Under the pieces are notes generated by a model. The model was not told where the DNA came from and did no database searches. It saw nothing but the letters and a program-made list of their open reading frames with translations. Positions 18,087-27,866 of a stretch of 64,000 nt of DNA are shown in pieces. Each line of letters begins with the position of its first letter. Position 1 is the first letter of the stretch. Source of the DNA: Pseudoalteromonas lipolytica (GTDB taxonomy: Bacteria > Pseudomonadota > Gammaproteobacteria > Enterobacterales > Alteromonadaceae); assembly GCF_900116435.1 (NCBI RefSeq), contig NZ_FPAZ01000001.1, positions 235,426 through 299,425 on the forward strand, written 5' to 3'. The position numbers and the translations under genes are program-made.

Positions 18087-18329
18087 ATGAACAAAGCATT
18101 GCTAGCACTAATTTTGGCACCTGTATTAAGCGTGTCAGCGTCATACGCAATCGCTAACGAAGCAGCTGAAGCGTCACCAGAAATGATCAAAGAATTCACT
18201 GAAATGTGTTTAAACTGGGCAAAGGACGACGATATCAGCAATGAAGAATTAAAACCATACGTATTAAAATGTGTTAACGATGAACTTGAAGCTGAAGGCT
18301 TTAAGAAAGTAAAAGACGTACAAATCTAA
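18087..18329 (+). CDS. Small secreted acidic protein of unknown function
   Basis: An 80-residue protein with a clear Sec signal peptide (cleavage after about SYAIA, residue 23). The acidic mature part has two cysteines (in MCLNWAKDD and VLKCVND) that could form a disulfide in the periplasm. The start is preceded by AGGAAT, and a strong terminator follows. It is not recognised as a named family, though small periplasmic proteins of this form recur in Alteromonadales. No partner is evident from the neighbours. Confidence 0.75.
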   Translation: MNKALLALILAPVLSVSASYAIANEAAEASPEMIKEFTEMCLNWAKDDDISNEELKPYVLKCVNDELEAEGFKKVKDVQI

Positions 18330-18350
18330 TTTATCGTTGATAGCTAATAA

Positions 18351-18388
18351 AAAACCGGAGTTGACACAATGATGTGCGCTCCGGTTTT
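18351..18388. terminator. Bidirectional terminator between the small secreted protein gene and topA
   Basis: Arms AAAACCGGAG (18351-18360) and CTCCGGTTTT (18379-18388) pair perfectly around an 18-base loop, with T and A runs on the two sides. Confidence 0.88.
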
Positions 18389-18423
18389 TTATGTTCAGCT
18401 ATTCTATTGCTTTAACAGACAGG

Positions 18424-21090
18424 CTACTTTTTAGCCTTTGTTGCAGCTTTCTTTTTAGCGGGGGCCTTCTTCTTACTTTCTTCGACCCATTTTCCACCTT
18501 GATAATGAGCTGTCCAGCCTGTTGCTTTGCCGTCTACCTCTGTCATCACATACTGTTCTTTATTTTTACGGCTATAACGAACAATTGATGGGTTACCATC
18601 TGGATCATGCGTAGGAGCATCTGCTAGGTAATAAAACTTCTCAGAAATACGGTCTCTAAAACGTTTTAATTCTTCAACTTTAGGAGCTCGCGTTTCCCGT
18701 GATTTCGGGAATGTATTCGCCGCTAAGAAAATACCCGACGCACCGTCACGCAGCACAAAATACGCCTCTGACTTTTCACACTCTAATTCTGGTAAATGAA
18801 CAGGATCTTCTTTTGGTGGCGCAGCTTCACCATTTTTAAGTAGTTTACGGGTATTTTTACAATCATCGTTACTACAACCAAAATATTTACCGAATCGGCC
18901 TGATTTTAGTTGCATATCAGCACCGCATTTATCGCATTCGATTATTGGGCCGTCATACCCTTTAATTTTAAACGTGCCTTGCTCAACCACATAGCCTTTA
19001 CAGGCTGGGTTATTACCGCAGACATGCAGCTTACGGGTTTCATCAATTAGGTATGAATCCATAGCTGTTTCACAGATTGGGCAACGCTTCATTTGCATCA
19101 ACGTTTCTGTCTCGACGTCTTCAACATCGGCAGCAATGGCTTCATCACCAGATACAAGATTCATTGTCGTAGTACAGCGCTCTTTAGGCGGTAAGTTGTA
19201 TCCTGTACACCCTAAGAAAACACCAGTCGATGCAGTACGAATCCCCATTTTACGGCCACAGGTTGGACAATCTATATCTGTTTCAACCATTTGGTTCTGA
19301 CGCATACCACCTTGTTCTTCATCTCCTGAAGCGATTTCAAGCTGTTTTGAAAAGTCTGCATAAAACTTATCGAGTACTTGCGTCCAGATGCGCTCGCCTT
19401 CAGCGATATCATCTAGACGACCTTCCATTTTTGCTGTGAAATCGAAGTTCATTAAATCTTCAAAGTTTTCAACTAAGCGGTCAGTAACGATCTCTCCCAT
19501 TTTCTCAGCAAAGAAACGACGGTTTTCAACTCGCACATAACCACGGTCCTGAATGGTTGAAATAATTGAGGCATACGTTGATGGACGCCCAATACCTCGT
19601 TTCTCAAGCTCTTTAACCAAGCTTGCTTCACTAAAACGAGCAGGTGGTTTTGTGAAATGTTGTTTCGGGTCAAGCTCAACTAAGCTCAGAATTTCACCTT
19701 GCTTTACAGCGGGGAGTGACTGATCTTCTTCATTTTTCTTACGCACAGCAGGCTGTACTCTTGTCCAACCATCAAAACGAAGGACACGGCCTTTTGCTTT
19801 TAATTGGTAATCACCCGCGCCAACCGTTAAGGTTGTTAAATCATATTCAGCTGGCACCATTTGACACGCGACGAATTGACGCCAAATTAACTCATATAAT
19901 TTTTTCGCATCGGCTTCAACACCGTCTAAATGACCCGACAATACAGAAACACTTGAAGGACGAATCGCTTCGTGCGCTTCTTGTGCATTGCCTTTAGAGC
20001 TGTAGCTAATAGGTGCTTTTGGTAGGTACTTATCACCGAACTGCTCAGCAACATAGTCACGGCACATTTCAACCGCATCTTTTGACAAGTTGGTTGAATC
20101 AGTACGCATATAGGTAATATGACCTGCTTCATACAAACGCTGAGCAAGCATCATGGTCTTTTTAACACCATAGCCTAAGCGAGTGCTCGCGGCCTGTTGC
20201 ATAGTCGATGTAATGAAAGGAGCACTCGGTTTGCTTTTACTTGGCTTTTCTTCAACGCTTACAACTTCATACTGAGCTTTCTCAAGGTCACGAACCGCAG
20301 ACATTGCTTGCTGCTCGTTAACAGGCTTAAATGCCTTATCAGCGTGTTTTGTAACTTCAAGGCGTAAGGCAGACTCACTATTTTTAACATCGGCATGCAC
20401 ATCCCAAAACTCTTCAGGAATAAATGCTTTTATTTCACGTTCACGTTCTACCAGCAAACGAACAGCAACAGACTGAACACGGCCTGCAGAAAGACCGCGT
20501 GCAACTTTGGCCCACAACAACGGCGAGACCATAAAACCCACTACTCGGTCAAGGAAACGGCGTGCTTGTTGCGCATACACCATATCGGTGTTTAATTCAC
20601 CGGGTGTTTCAAAAGCTTGCTGAATCGCATTTTTGGTAATCTCGTTAAAAACAACACGCTTATATTTCTCTGGCTCACCACCGATAATCTGTTCGAGGTG
20701 CCATGCAATCGCTTCCCCTTCTCTATCCAAATCGGTTGCGAGATAGATTTTATCGGCATTTTCTGCAAGCTTCTTTAATTCTTGAACGACTTTCTCTTTG
20801 CCAGGCAAAACTTCATAATGGGGTTCCCAGCCTTTCTCAGGGTCAATTCCCATACGTGCAACAAGATTTTTGTAATCTCGTTGTTTTTTATACGCAGCTT
20901 TTTCTTCTGGTGACATTTTTCGAACCTCAGCAGGGGTTTTCGTTGCTGCTGTTTTCGTTTTGCCTGAACCTGAAGTCGGTAGATCACGTACATGCCCAAC
21001 ACTGGACTTGACGATAAAATCGTTACCTAAGTATTTATTAATTGTTTTAGCCTTTGCTGGAGACTCTACAATTACAAGTGATTTGCCCAT
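18424..21090 (-). CDS. topA: DNA topoisomerase I
   Basis: A type IA topoisomerase of 888 residues that relaxes negative supercoils. The Toprim domain begins with [14 protein letters not shown] and contains the acidic cluster [10 protein letters not shown] (118-126). The active tyrosine is Y327 in [14 protein letters not shown]. The C-terminal part carries three four-cysteine zinc modules ([17 protein letters not shown] and CDKCGADM) and ends in a lysine/alanine-rich tail. Domain order and length fit gammaproteobacterial TopA. topA, sohB, yciK and rluB keep the order seen in E. coli, with other genes inserted here. Confidence 0.98.
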   Translation of the reverse strand: MGKSLVIVESPAKAKTINKYLGNDFIVKSSVGHVRDLPTSGSGKTKTAATKTPAEVRKMSPEEKAAYKKQRDYKNLVARMGIDPEKGWEPHYEVLPGKEKVVQELKKLAENADKIYLATDLDREGEAIAWHLEQIIGGEPEKYKRVVFNEITKNAIQQAFETPGELNTDMVYAQQARRFLDRVVGFMVSPLLWAKVARGLSAGRVQSVAVRLLVEREREIKAFIPEEFWDVHADVKNSESALRLEVTKHADKAFKPVNEQQAMSAVRDLEKAQYEVVSVEEKPSKSKPSAPFITSTMQQAASTRLGYGVKKTMMLAQRLYEAGHITYMRTDSTNLSKDAVEMCRDYVAEQFGDKYLPKAPISYSSKGNAQEAHEAIRPSSVSVLSGHLDGVEADAKKLYELIWRQFVACQMVPAEYDLTTLTVGAGDYQLKAKGRVLRFDGWTRVQPAVRKKNEEDQSLPAVKQGEILSLVELDPKQHFTKPPARFSEASLVKELEKRGIGRPSTYASIISTIQDRGYVRVENRRFFAEKMGEIVTDRLVENFEDLMNFDFTAKMEGRLDDIAEGERIWTQVLDKFYADFSKQLEIASGDEEQGGMRQNQMVETDIDCPTCGRKMGIRTASTGVFLGCTGYNLPPKERCTTTMNLVSGDEAIAADVEDVETETLMQMKRCPICETAMDSYLIDETRKLHVCGNNPACKGYVVEQGTFKIKGYDGPIIECDKCGADMQLKSGRFGKYFGCSNDDCKNTRKLLKNGEAAPPKEDPVHLPELECEKSEAYFVLRDGASGIFLAANTFPKSRETRAPKVEELKRFRDRISEKFYYLADAPTHDPDGNPSIVRYSRKNKEQYVMTEVDGKATGWTAHYQGGKWVEESKKKAPAKKKAATKAKK

Positions 21091-21343
21091 AGCTGCCTAT
21101 TTCTGACCAAGAATTTTAAAAGTTTTTTGCCCTTATAAATGTATATCTATCACATCAAACAAATTAGTATGATTTATTAACATCGGAGCACGAATATTTA
21201 TAGGTATATCTACAAACACCAATTGTTACAAGCTTTTAATCGAAACTTTTAACCATTGACTGAATAATTGAACAATTTTTGCTGCTAAATTAGCCAAAAT
21301 GATAATTTGCTGTATTTTTATGGGGAATATATAGAACAGCAAC
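21091..21343. other. Upstream region of topA
   Basis: About 250 AT-rich bases without a gene. It should contain the topA promoter on the minus strand, but no strong consensus stands out. A terminator hairpin follows at 21344. Confidence 0.4.
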
Positions 21344-21373
21344 AAAAATGCCAACCTTCTGGTTGGCATTTTT
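21344..21373. terminator. Terminator after the Ig-like lipoprotein gene
   Basis: Thirteen-base arms AAAAATGCCAACC (21344-21356) and GGTTGGCATTTTT (21361-21373) enclose a TTCT loop. It lies downstream of the leftward gene ending at 21399. Confidence 0.9.
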
Positions 21374-21398
21374 TTAAATTTAAACAATTAAATACTTG

Positions 21399-24300
21399 TT
21401 AACCATCATCACTGATTGCGATTGGAGCTGAGGTAACTAAGCCTTTACCTGTGGTAAATTGAACAACTAGGTTCCCCTCTGCTTTTTTATTTGCTTCAGC
21501 CTCTCTACTAATTGTTAAACCAAAAGACATGGCTGACGTTTGACTAGTATTAGGCAGCTCAAAGCCAGATGTTCCACTGTAATCACCATTATCAGTGCTC
21601 ACTGAAACCGCCGTACTCGCTGGTAATGGGTTATTGTAAACATCTGAAAAATAAAGCTCGAAACTTAAAGCAGCCAATTGGTTGCCAACCATCGCTGTGG
21701 TTATATTTATTGAACCTAAATCACAGTAATCAGTGTTATCTGTAGGTTCTAAGTCCAAAATAACGGCAGTTGATGAGTCACCAGCTTGACGATAAATCGT
21801 ATTACACTGCGCTATATCAACCCCTAATTGCATTGCATTGTCAGTAAAAACTGTTGGGTCTGCTGCAGTTTTTTCATTGAGAGCCGAAGCAAATCGATTA
21901 CGTAACTCAGCTTTCGTAACGACAAAACGAGTGTATGCTTCACTGCCTGACATAACAATTTCAAAAGTATCCCGAATATCAATGACTTCTTTGGTACATA
22001 AACTTTCAAACGTTGCTCCCACGGTTGGGGTAGTCGCGCTTTCAGTACACACTAAACCATTGTATTTACCATCAGCAAGTGTATGCATTCCATTTAAGTC
22101 AATATCCCAATTTTCCTCAAATTGTCCTGCATTGGTATTTGTTGGGCTACAGGGATCAGTTGCATCACCTTCTTGGCAAAATTCAGCTGACTTCGTCACA
22201 GTGCCACTCACTGGGTCGTAAATAGCTGCTAAACCGTCATAGAAACCATTTTCATTATGGTCGATAAAAGCTTCTGGTAAGTCATAGCCACTGTAATATT
22301 CATTAGTATCAAAGCGGCCATTCCCATTAATATCAATATATGATTCTTGACCCTTTGCTGTCACCAACACCGTCGAACGTGCGCCTAATGGTACACCATC
22401 GTCAAAAAACGCAGCGTTTCTAATTCCAGCCATACAAGGGGCTGCGGAACCAAAATAAAGGTCACAATTGATAACACCTGTTTTCGGGTTGATACTGTTT
22501 ATTTTATTGCCCCACTTATCCTCGGTAAATGGCTTTGGATTCTGTGAACGCCACTGCGCAACACATTGACCATCAACTGTATTACACTCAAGTTGAGGGT
22601 TAAATTCAGCACCATCAAGAGTGCCAACCGCCCCACCTTCTGTTGTTAAATACACAGCCGTACCATCTGGTACAGGGTTATTAAAGTGATCAGCTAAATA
22701 AACAGAGATATCCGTGGTATCACCAATATAATTAAGTGCTTCAATGTTAATTATAGTAGGGCCAGCTGTGAAACTATTACCATCGGGTAAACCTGAACTA
22801 ATAGAGACTAAATCTGATACACTCACCACTTGCTCATCAAGTGACACTAATGATAATTCACCTACAGGACACGATACATTACCATTACGTTCCGCTTCTG
22901 CTTTTTGGCATTCTAAATACAACTCCTGCCAACACGTGACATTATTATTCTGATCAGCAGGTATGAGCTCTTCAGGTATATAACACGCCTGTACACGTAC
23001 CGCTTGTGGCACAAAGCCAGCATTTACTTGAATGCGAGCAAGCCCTTCAGAATCGGTAGAGACACTTGCATGTGAATACCCACCTGCATCTGTTACCTCA
23101 GATAGTGAAATGCCACCGTTGGTTGAGCTTAAACGAAAATCCATTCGTTTTTGTTTTGCAGCATTACCGATTTCATCCGTTAGCTTAAATGTTAATTGAC
23201 TGATTTCCTTACGAGATACGCCACCAGTTCCTTTTAACGCTAAAACATTTTCAGTGGCTTCAATGAATTCTATTGAACTGACTTCTGCAGCAGAAACAGG
23301 AACGTTTACATTAACTACTTTGGGCGTGCCACCGGTGAGCACTGTGGCTGTCACAGTATCACCTTGCGAAGTATTACATCCATTGGTTCTGTATGTAGCC
23401 GTTGCAACCCCGCTAATACTGGTTGCTTTTGAGTCCATTACAGCCAATCCCGACTCTACGCAACCAGACGTAAACTCAACATCGAGCGGTGTTACAATAG
23501 GGTTTCCGTTGCTATCAAAAATCGAAACGGTGATCACCGTAGTTGCACCAGCAGCCAATGGAACATATTCACCGTCGATTGGGTTACCTGACGCATCAAG
23601 TTTGTTGTATAGGCCATTGGTGATTTCAACATTAAGCTCTGCGGTGGCAATTTCAAATGCTTTTGAAAGAGTCACTGACTTGGCTGTCACCGACACTTCA
23701 CCTGCACCACTGTTTGCACCTGGTTGTAGTTTTAAAACCGCGAAACCAAAAGGATCCGTTAATGCTTTGCCAGACTCAGGTAATAAACGACCTAGGTCAG
23801 TAGATAACTCTGCGATAATTCCTTCAATTCCATCACCTGAGCTGGTATCGGTAACTTTAACCAGAACGTCAATGAGTTGATCAGATGAAAACTGATTAAC
23901 AACAACACAGCCCGATGATAAATACGTTGTTTCTAATGAAGTCGTATAGCGATTAGCATCCCAGTCTGCCGCACAACCTTTTAAAAGCTTAATATCAAGT
24001 GCGGCTTCTGCATTTTCGATTGGGGCATCATCACCACTCGAAATAAAACCGGCGATTTTAGTAATTGTGTTACCACTTTCATCAGTGTATGTAGCTACAA
24101 CTTGACCCGCGCCTTTTGAATTACCGCTACTTAAAGTAACAAATGCTTCGCCGTTGGCGTCTGTAAGTGCCGTCCCTAATACAGGCGTAATTTTACCTGT
24201 ATAGTTGGTAGAGAAAGAAATCAGTTGACCTGCTAAAGGCGTCTCATCGTCTAATAGAGTGGCTGTTACTGTTCCTTTATTATCTTTACTTACTGGGTTT

Positions 24301-25163
24301 TCTACACTAAATGGGAGGCCTGAGGCATCAACAATAGAGACGCCCAATGTCACTGTGCCACTCACACTTGAATCATCTGACTCAGAACCGTCTGATGTAA
24401 ATGCAAATGTATCAAAATAGGTTTCGCCACTGACAGTATAAGAGGCTGTCACAATACCCGCACCGGCAACATCACCCGCTGTAAGCGTCATGAGTGCGTT
24501 ACCATCGTTATTTGTTAATGCTGTACCTGATGAAGGGGTTAGCGATCCAATATCATCGGCAAGTGTGAATGTAACTCTTTGACCCGAAATCACCTCATCA
24601 TCACGTTTTAAAGTAGCAACTAGGTCTAATGGTGCACCAGCGGTTACTTCATTATTGCTTGTTTGAGTTCCTTTAACAAAACCATTTAATGTAACCGTGA
24701 AAGTTTGATCGCCAGTTTGCGCATTGTCGCCCGCTGTTGAAAAGCTAAAACTACCAGAGAAAACAGTACCTGAGCTTGAGGTAAAACTGGCAATAATTTC
24801 ATCTGCGCCAGCTTGGGTGCCTGCGTTTAATTTAACTTCAGCATTACCTTCACTGTTAGTCAGCGCTGAGGGTTGATCTAAAGTCCCCAAGTTATCCGCT
24901 AATGAAAATGTTACTTTTTTACCTGTTACATCTGAATTGCTACTCGTTAAAGAGGCGCGAATCATTAAGGGCTGATCGGCTGTTACATTATTCGATTCAG
25001 TACCATCAGCGCTATACCCTTGCACTGTTATTGTATAAGTTGGGTTATCAGTAGTATTCCCACCGTCTAATGAACCCCCTTCTTTCTCAAGTGATCCACC
25101 ACCGCCACAGGCGACTAAAAGTGAGCTGAAAACTATAACACTTAGCCATCGCAATAAAGGCAT
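21399..25163 (-). CDS. Large Ig-like (Big-1) repeat surface lipoprotein
   Basis: A 1254-residue lipoprotein (lipobox LLVAC, C19) with several tandem bacterial Ig-like group 1 domains, as in invasins. At least four repeats share the pattern V..TL.DD.TP..G..V.F followed by GTALTD..G.A...L..G...GAG.V.A. Around 944-976 it has two calcium-loop-like motifs: DINGNGRFDTNE, and DHNENGFYD starting at D968. The domains form a long rod that probably displays the C-terminus at the cell surface or in the periplasm, for adhesion or matrix contact. The start is supported by GGGAGAGG upstream. The gene interrupts the topA-sohB neighbourhood. No catalytic domain or binding partner is recognised, so function remains open. 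Confidence 0.85.
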   Translation of the reverse strand: MPLLRWLSVIVFSSLLVACGGGGSLEKEGGSLDGGNTTDNPTYTITVQGYSADGTESNNVTADQPLMIRASLTSSNSDVTGKKVTFSLADNLGTLDQPSALTNSEGNAEVKLNAGTQAGADEIIASFTSSSGTVFSGSFSFSTAGDNAQTGDQTFTVTLNGFVKGTQTSNNEVTAGAPLDLVATLKRDDEVISGQRVTFTLADDIGSLTPSSGTALTNNDGNALMTLTAGDVAGAGIVTASYTVSGETYFDTFAFTSDGSESDDSSVSGTVTLGVSIVDASGLPFSVENPVSKDNKGTVTATLLDDETPLAGQLISFSTNYTGKITPVLGTALTDANGEAFVTLSSGNSKGAGQVVATYTDESGNTITKIAGFISSGDDAPIENAEAALDIKLLKGCAADWDANRYTTSLETTYLSSGCVVVNQFSSDQLIDVLVKVTDTSSGDGIEGIIAELSTDLGRLLPESGKALTDPFGFAVLKLQPGANSGAGEVSVTAKSVTLSKAFEIATAELNVEITNGLYNKLDASGNPIDGEYVPLAAGATTVITVSIFDSNGNPIVTPLDVEFTSGCVESGLAVMDSKATSISGVATATYRTNGCNTSQGDTVTATVLTGGTPKVVNVNVPVSAAEVSSIEFIEATENVLALKGTGGVSRKEISQLTFKLTDEIGNAAKQKRMDFRLSSTNGGISLSEVTDAGGYSHASVSTDSEGLARIQVNAGFVPQAVRVQACYIPEELIPADQNNNVTCWQELYLECQKAEAERNGNVSCPVGELSLVSLDEQVVSVSDLVSISSGLPDGNSFTAGPTIINIEALNYIGDTTDISVYLADHFNNPVPDGTAVYLTTEGGAVGTLDGAEFNPQLECNTVDGQCVAQWRSQNPKPFTEDKWGNKINSINPKTGVINCDLYFGSAAPCMAGIRNAAFFDDGVPLGARSTVLVTAKGQESYIDINGNGRFDTNEYYSGYDLPEAFIDHNENGFYDGLAAIYDPVSGTVTKSAEFCQEGDATDPCSPTNTNAGQFEENWDIDLNGMHTLADGKYNGLVCTESATTPTVGATFESLCTKEVIDIRDTFEIVMSGSEAYTRFVVTKAELRNRFASALNEKTAADPTVFTDNAMQLGVDIAQCNTIYRQAGDSSTAVILDLEPTDNTDYCDLGSINITTAMVGNQLAALSFELYFSDVYNNPLPASTAVSVSTDNGDYSGTSGFELPNTSQTSAMSFGLTISREAEANKKAEGNLVVQFTTGKGLVTSAPIAISDDG

Positions 25164-25356
25164 TGACCTCTCCCTAGTTAGCTATTTTCATATTTACATT
25201 ATTGTTTACCTGATATTAACCTAAAATCTGGACGAATATCATAATTATTTTATCTGAATTGCATCGAATTAATTCTAATATTTATCGAATTTTTCTGTAT
25301 AAAAATCTTCATGCTGGTAGGCTATGGCAAAATTTATAAAAATATAGATTAGGTGT

Positions 25357-26688
25357 ATGTCAAAAGTCCGTTCATTGAGTCTCACATCTCGTATCATGAT
25401 TGGTATGGTCTTGGGTGTGATCGTTGGTTTTATCTTCCAAGCAATTTTAGCGGGTGAAGACGATTTCCTTATTCCATTAGGGTTATTCTCTTTGCCAATT
25501 AAAGCATTTTTCGTTGATGGTATTTTCCACATTGGTGGTCAAATATTCATTGCCAGTTTAAAAATGCTCGTCGTGCCCCTCGTATTCGTTTCCTTGGTGT
25601 GCGGTACGTGTAGTTTAAGCGATCCAAAAACACTGGGCCGTTTAGGGGGTAAATCAATTCTACTTTACTTGGTTACAACAGCGATCGCGATTACTGTTGC
25701 GATCACACTTGCACTGTTATTTAATCCTGGCGAGGGTATAAATTTACCGTCAGATGCAACCTACAGTGCGAAAGAAGCCCCGACTCTTGCGCAAGTTATT
25801 ATTGGGATGTTCCCAACCAATCCAATTGATGCAATGGCAAATGGAAATATGCTACAAGTTATTGTTTTTGCACTTCTTTTTGGTGTAGCAATGGCTTTAA
25901 GTGGTAAAGCAGGTAAGCGAGTTGCTAGTGTATTTGAAGACCTTAACACTGTTATTTTAAAGCTTGTAACACTGCTAATGAACATTGCACCTTATGGCGT
26001 GTTCTTTTTAATGGCAAAACTATTTACAACCATCGACTTTAAACTGATTAAAAGCTTGGCACTGTATTTTAGTATTGTGATGCTGGCATTATTTATCCAC
26101 GGTTTAGTGAACTACAGTATTCTTTTAAAAGTGTTAACAGGACTAAACCCGATAACGTTCCTAAAGAAAATGAAAAATGCGTGTCTGTTTGCATTTAGTA
26201 CATCAAGTTCAAGTGCAACGATGCCAATCACACTGGAAACTGCCACTAAAAAATTAGGAGCTCAGAACTCAGTAGCTTCATTTACGGTCCCATTAGGCGC
26301 GACTATTAATATGGATGGCACCGCTATCATGCAAGGTGTTGCGACCGTATTTATTGCGCAAGTATTTTCTGTTGATTTAACTATATCAGATTACTTAATG
26401 GTTATTTTAACTGCGACTTTAGCCTCGGTTGGTACTGCAGGTGTACCCGGTGTTGGTCTGATTATGCTAGCGATGGTGTTAAATCAAGTAGGCTTGCCTG
26501 TAGAAGGTATCGCTATCATTATCGGTGTTGACCGTTTACTTGATATGACGCGAACAGCTGTCAATGTAACTGGTGACTGTATGGTGACATGTGTGGTAGC
26601 AAAATCGGAAGGACAGTTCGATGAGAAAGTCTTTAACGACCCTGACGCAGCCAAAGACCTAGAAGATTATCACAAATCAATTAAATAA
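25357..26688 (+). CDS. Dicarboxylate/amino acid:cation symporter (DAACS family)
   Basis: A 443-residue inner-membrane symporter of the GltP/DctA family, importing glutamate, aspartate or C4-dicarboxylates with protons or sodium. The serine-rich re-entrant loop STSSSSATMPIT and the substrate/cation motif GATINMDGTAIMQG are intact, as is the late DRLLDMTRTAVNVTGD motif (the family's conserved aspartate and NVTGD). Length and N-terminus are typical. It is transcribed alone and ends at a strong terminator. GltP-like specificity for glutamate is plausible but cannot be fixed from the sequence. Confidence 0.9.
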   Translation: MSKVRSLSLTSRIMIGMVLGVIVGFIFQAILAGEDDFLIPLGLFSLPIKAFFVDGIFHIGGQIFIASLKMLVVPLVFVSLVCGTCSLSDPKTLGRLGGKSILLYLVTTAIAITVAITLALLFNPGEGINLPSDATYSAKEAPTLAQVIIGMFPTNPIDAMANGNMLQVIVFALLFGVAMALSGKAGKRVASVFEDLNTVILKLVTLLMNIAPYGVFFLMAKLFTTIDFKLIKSLALYFSIVMLALFIHGLVNYSILLKVLTGLNPITFLKKMKNACLFAFSTSSSSATMPITLETATKKLGAQNSVASFTVPLGATINMDGTAIMQGVATVFIAQVFSVDLTISDYLMVILTATLASVGTAGVPGVGLIMLAMVLNQVGLPVEGIAIIIGVDRLLDMTRTAVNVTGDCMVTCVVAKSEGQFDEKVFNDPDAAKDLEDYHKSIK

Positions 26689-26700
26689 ATTTGGTCAATA

Positions 26701-26727
26701 AAAAACCCGCTCCTGAAGCGGGTTTTT
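26701..26727. terminator. Bidirectional terminator between the symporter and sohB genes
   Basis: Arms AAAAACCCGC (26701-26710) and GCGGGTTTTT (26718-26727) pair perfectly around a 7-base loop between convergent genes. Confidence 0.92.
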
Positions 26728-26750
26728 TATTTGCATGAAAGCGAATAAAT

Positions 26751-27767
26751 TTAAGGATTCATTCCTTTAAAACGTGACATTAAATTTACCCCTGCTTGGC
26801 TGATACTTGAACTCAGACCCACCGCGAGTTTATCCGTTAAGTTCTTTTTAACTTTGTACTTTACTTTATAGATTTGGCGTTCATCCGCTTGGTTTAGCAA
26901 GATATCATCACTGGTTTCAATTTTGTCCACTAAGCCTCTATCAAAGGCCTGAGTTGCAAACCAATGTTCACCTGTGGCAACCGAATCGATATCAAGTGAA
27001 GGACGTTGTTCACTCACGAAGGTTTTAAATAAACCATGTGTTTGTTCTATTTCCTCTTTAAACTTCTCACGGCCCTTCTCTGTATTTTCACCAAAGAGTG
27101 TCAAGGTGCGTTTGTATTCACCAGCAGTGATTTGCTCAAAATCCACATCATTCTTCTTCAAAATTTTATTGAAGTTGGGTATTTGTGCAATAACCCCTAT
27201 AGAACCGACAATTGCAAATGGCGCAGCAACAATTTCGTTGGCAACGCACGCCATCATATAGCCACCACTGGCTGCAACCTTATCAATTGCAACGGTTAAA
27301 TGAATACCAGCATTGCGTAAGCGTTGCAGTTGAGATGCAGCAAGCCCATAGCCATGAACCACTCCACCACCGCTTTCTAAGCGTACCAATACTTTGTCTT
27401 TTTCTTTGTCAGCAATGGTAAGAATTGCAGTGATTTCTTCACGTAAACTTTCAACTTCATGGGCATCTATACTTCCATTAAAATCAATCACATATAATCT
27501 TGGCTTAGGGTCTTTATCTTGCTGCTCTTTGGCCTCAGCTTTTTGTTGTTTAAAGTAGGCCTTAAGCTCTTTTTTAGAGAGCGTATTTTCAATAAAGTTT
27601 TGCTTAAGATCAGCCAATTGCTCACTTAAATCATCAATGCTTATCTCGCCTTTTTTAGCCTTTGGCTTAACAGCAGCACCCACAATAATCGCAACGATGG
27701 CAGCAACAGCAACCACAAAAGTAAGGGTTTTGGCAAAAAACAAGCCATATTCATATAAAAATTCCAA
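26751..27767 (-). CDS. sohB: S49-family inner-membrane protease SohB
   Basis: A 338-residue serine protease with one N-terminal membrane anchor (about 9-34). A charged linker and the S49 domain follow. The nucleophile is S167 in AASGGYMMA and the general-base lysine is K219 in AGEYKRTLT, as in SppA-type peptidases. It faces the periplasm and is thought to degrade misfolded or cleaved membrane peptides; its E. coli homologue suppresses an htrA defect when overproduced. It keeps the E. coli order between topA and yciK. It is transcribed alone. Confidence 0.95.
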   Translation of the reverse strand: MEFLYEYGLFFAKTLTFVVAVAAIVAIIVGAAVKPKAKKGEISIDDLSEQLADLKQNFIENTLSKKELKAYFKQQKAEAKEQQDKDPKPRLYVIDFNGSIDAHEVESLREEITAILTIADKEKDKVLVRLESGGGVVHGYGLAASQLQRLRNAGIHLTVAIDKVAASGGYMMACVANEIVAAPFAIVGSIGVIAQIPNFNKILKKNDVDFEQITAGEYKRTLTLFGENTEKGREKFKEEIEQTHGLFKTFVSEQRPSLDIDSVATGEHWFATQAFDRGLVDKIETSDDILLNQADERQIYKVKYKVKKNLTDKLAVGLSSSISQAGVNLMSRFKGMNP

Positions 27768-27821
27768 ACACTCTCTCCATTAATTGTTAATTCGCCACAA
27801 TTTATCATGCTTTAAGGCAAA

Positions 27822-27846
27822 AAAAAGCCACATTATGTGGCTTTTT
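27822..27846. terminator. Terminator after the VolA-type lipase gene
   Basis: Arms AAAAAGCCACA (27822-27832) and TGTGGCTTTTT (27836-27846) pair perfectly around a 3-base loop, just downstream of the leftward lipase gene. Confidence 0.9.
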
Positions 27847-27866
27847 ACTTAATTGGCGGATTTCAC

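Noticed and set aside
18250..18275. CCATACGTATTA, resembling the alpha-glucan operator
   Set aside because: Lies within the coding region of the small secreted protein gene and matches only the central six bases.
23254..23880. Antisense open frame (208 codons) inside the Ig-like lipoprotein gene
   Set aside because: Lies opposite a repeat-rich coding gene with low stop density; no start signal or family features.
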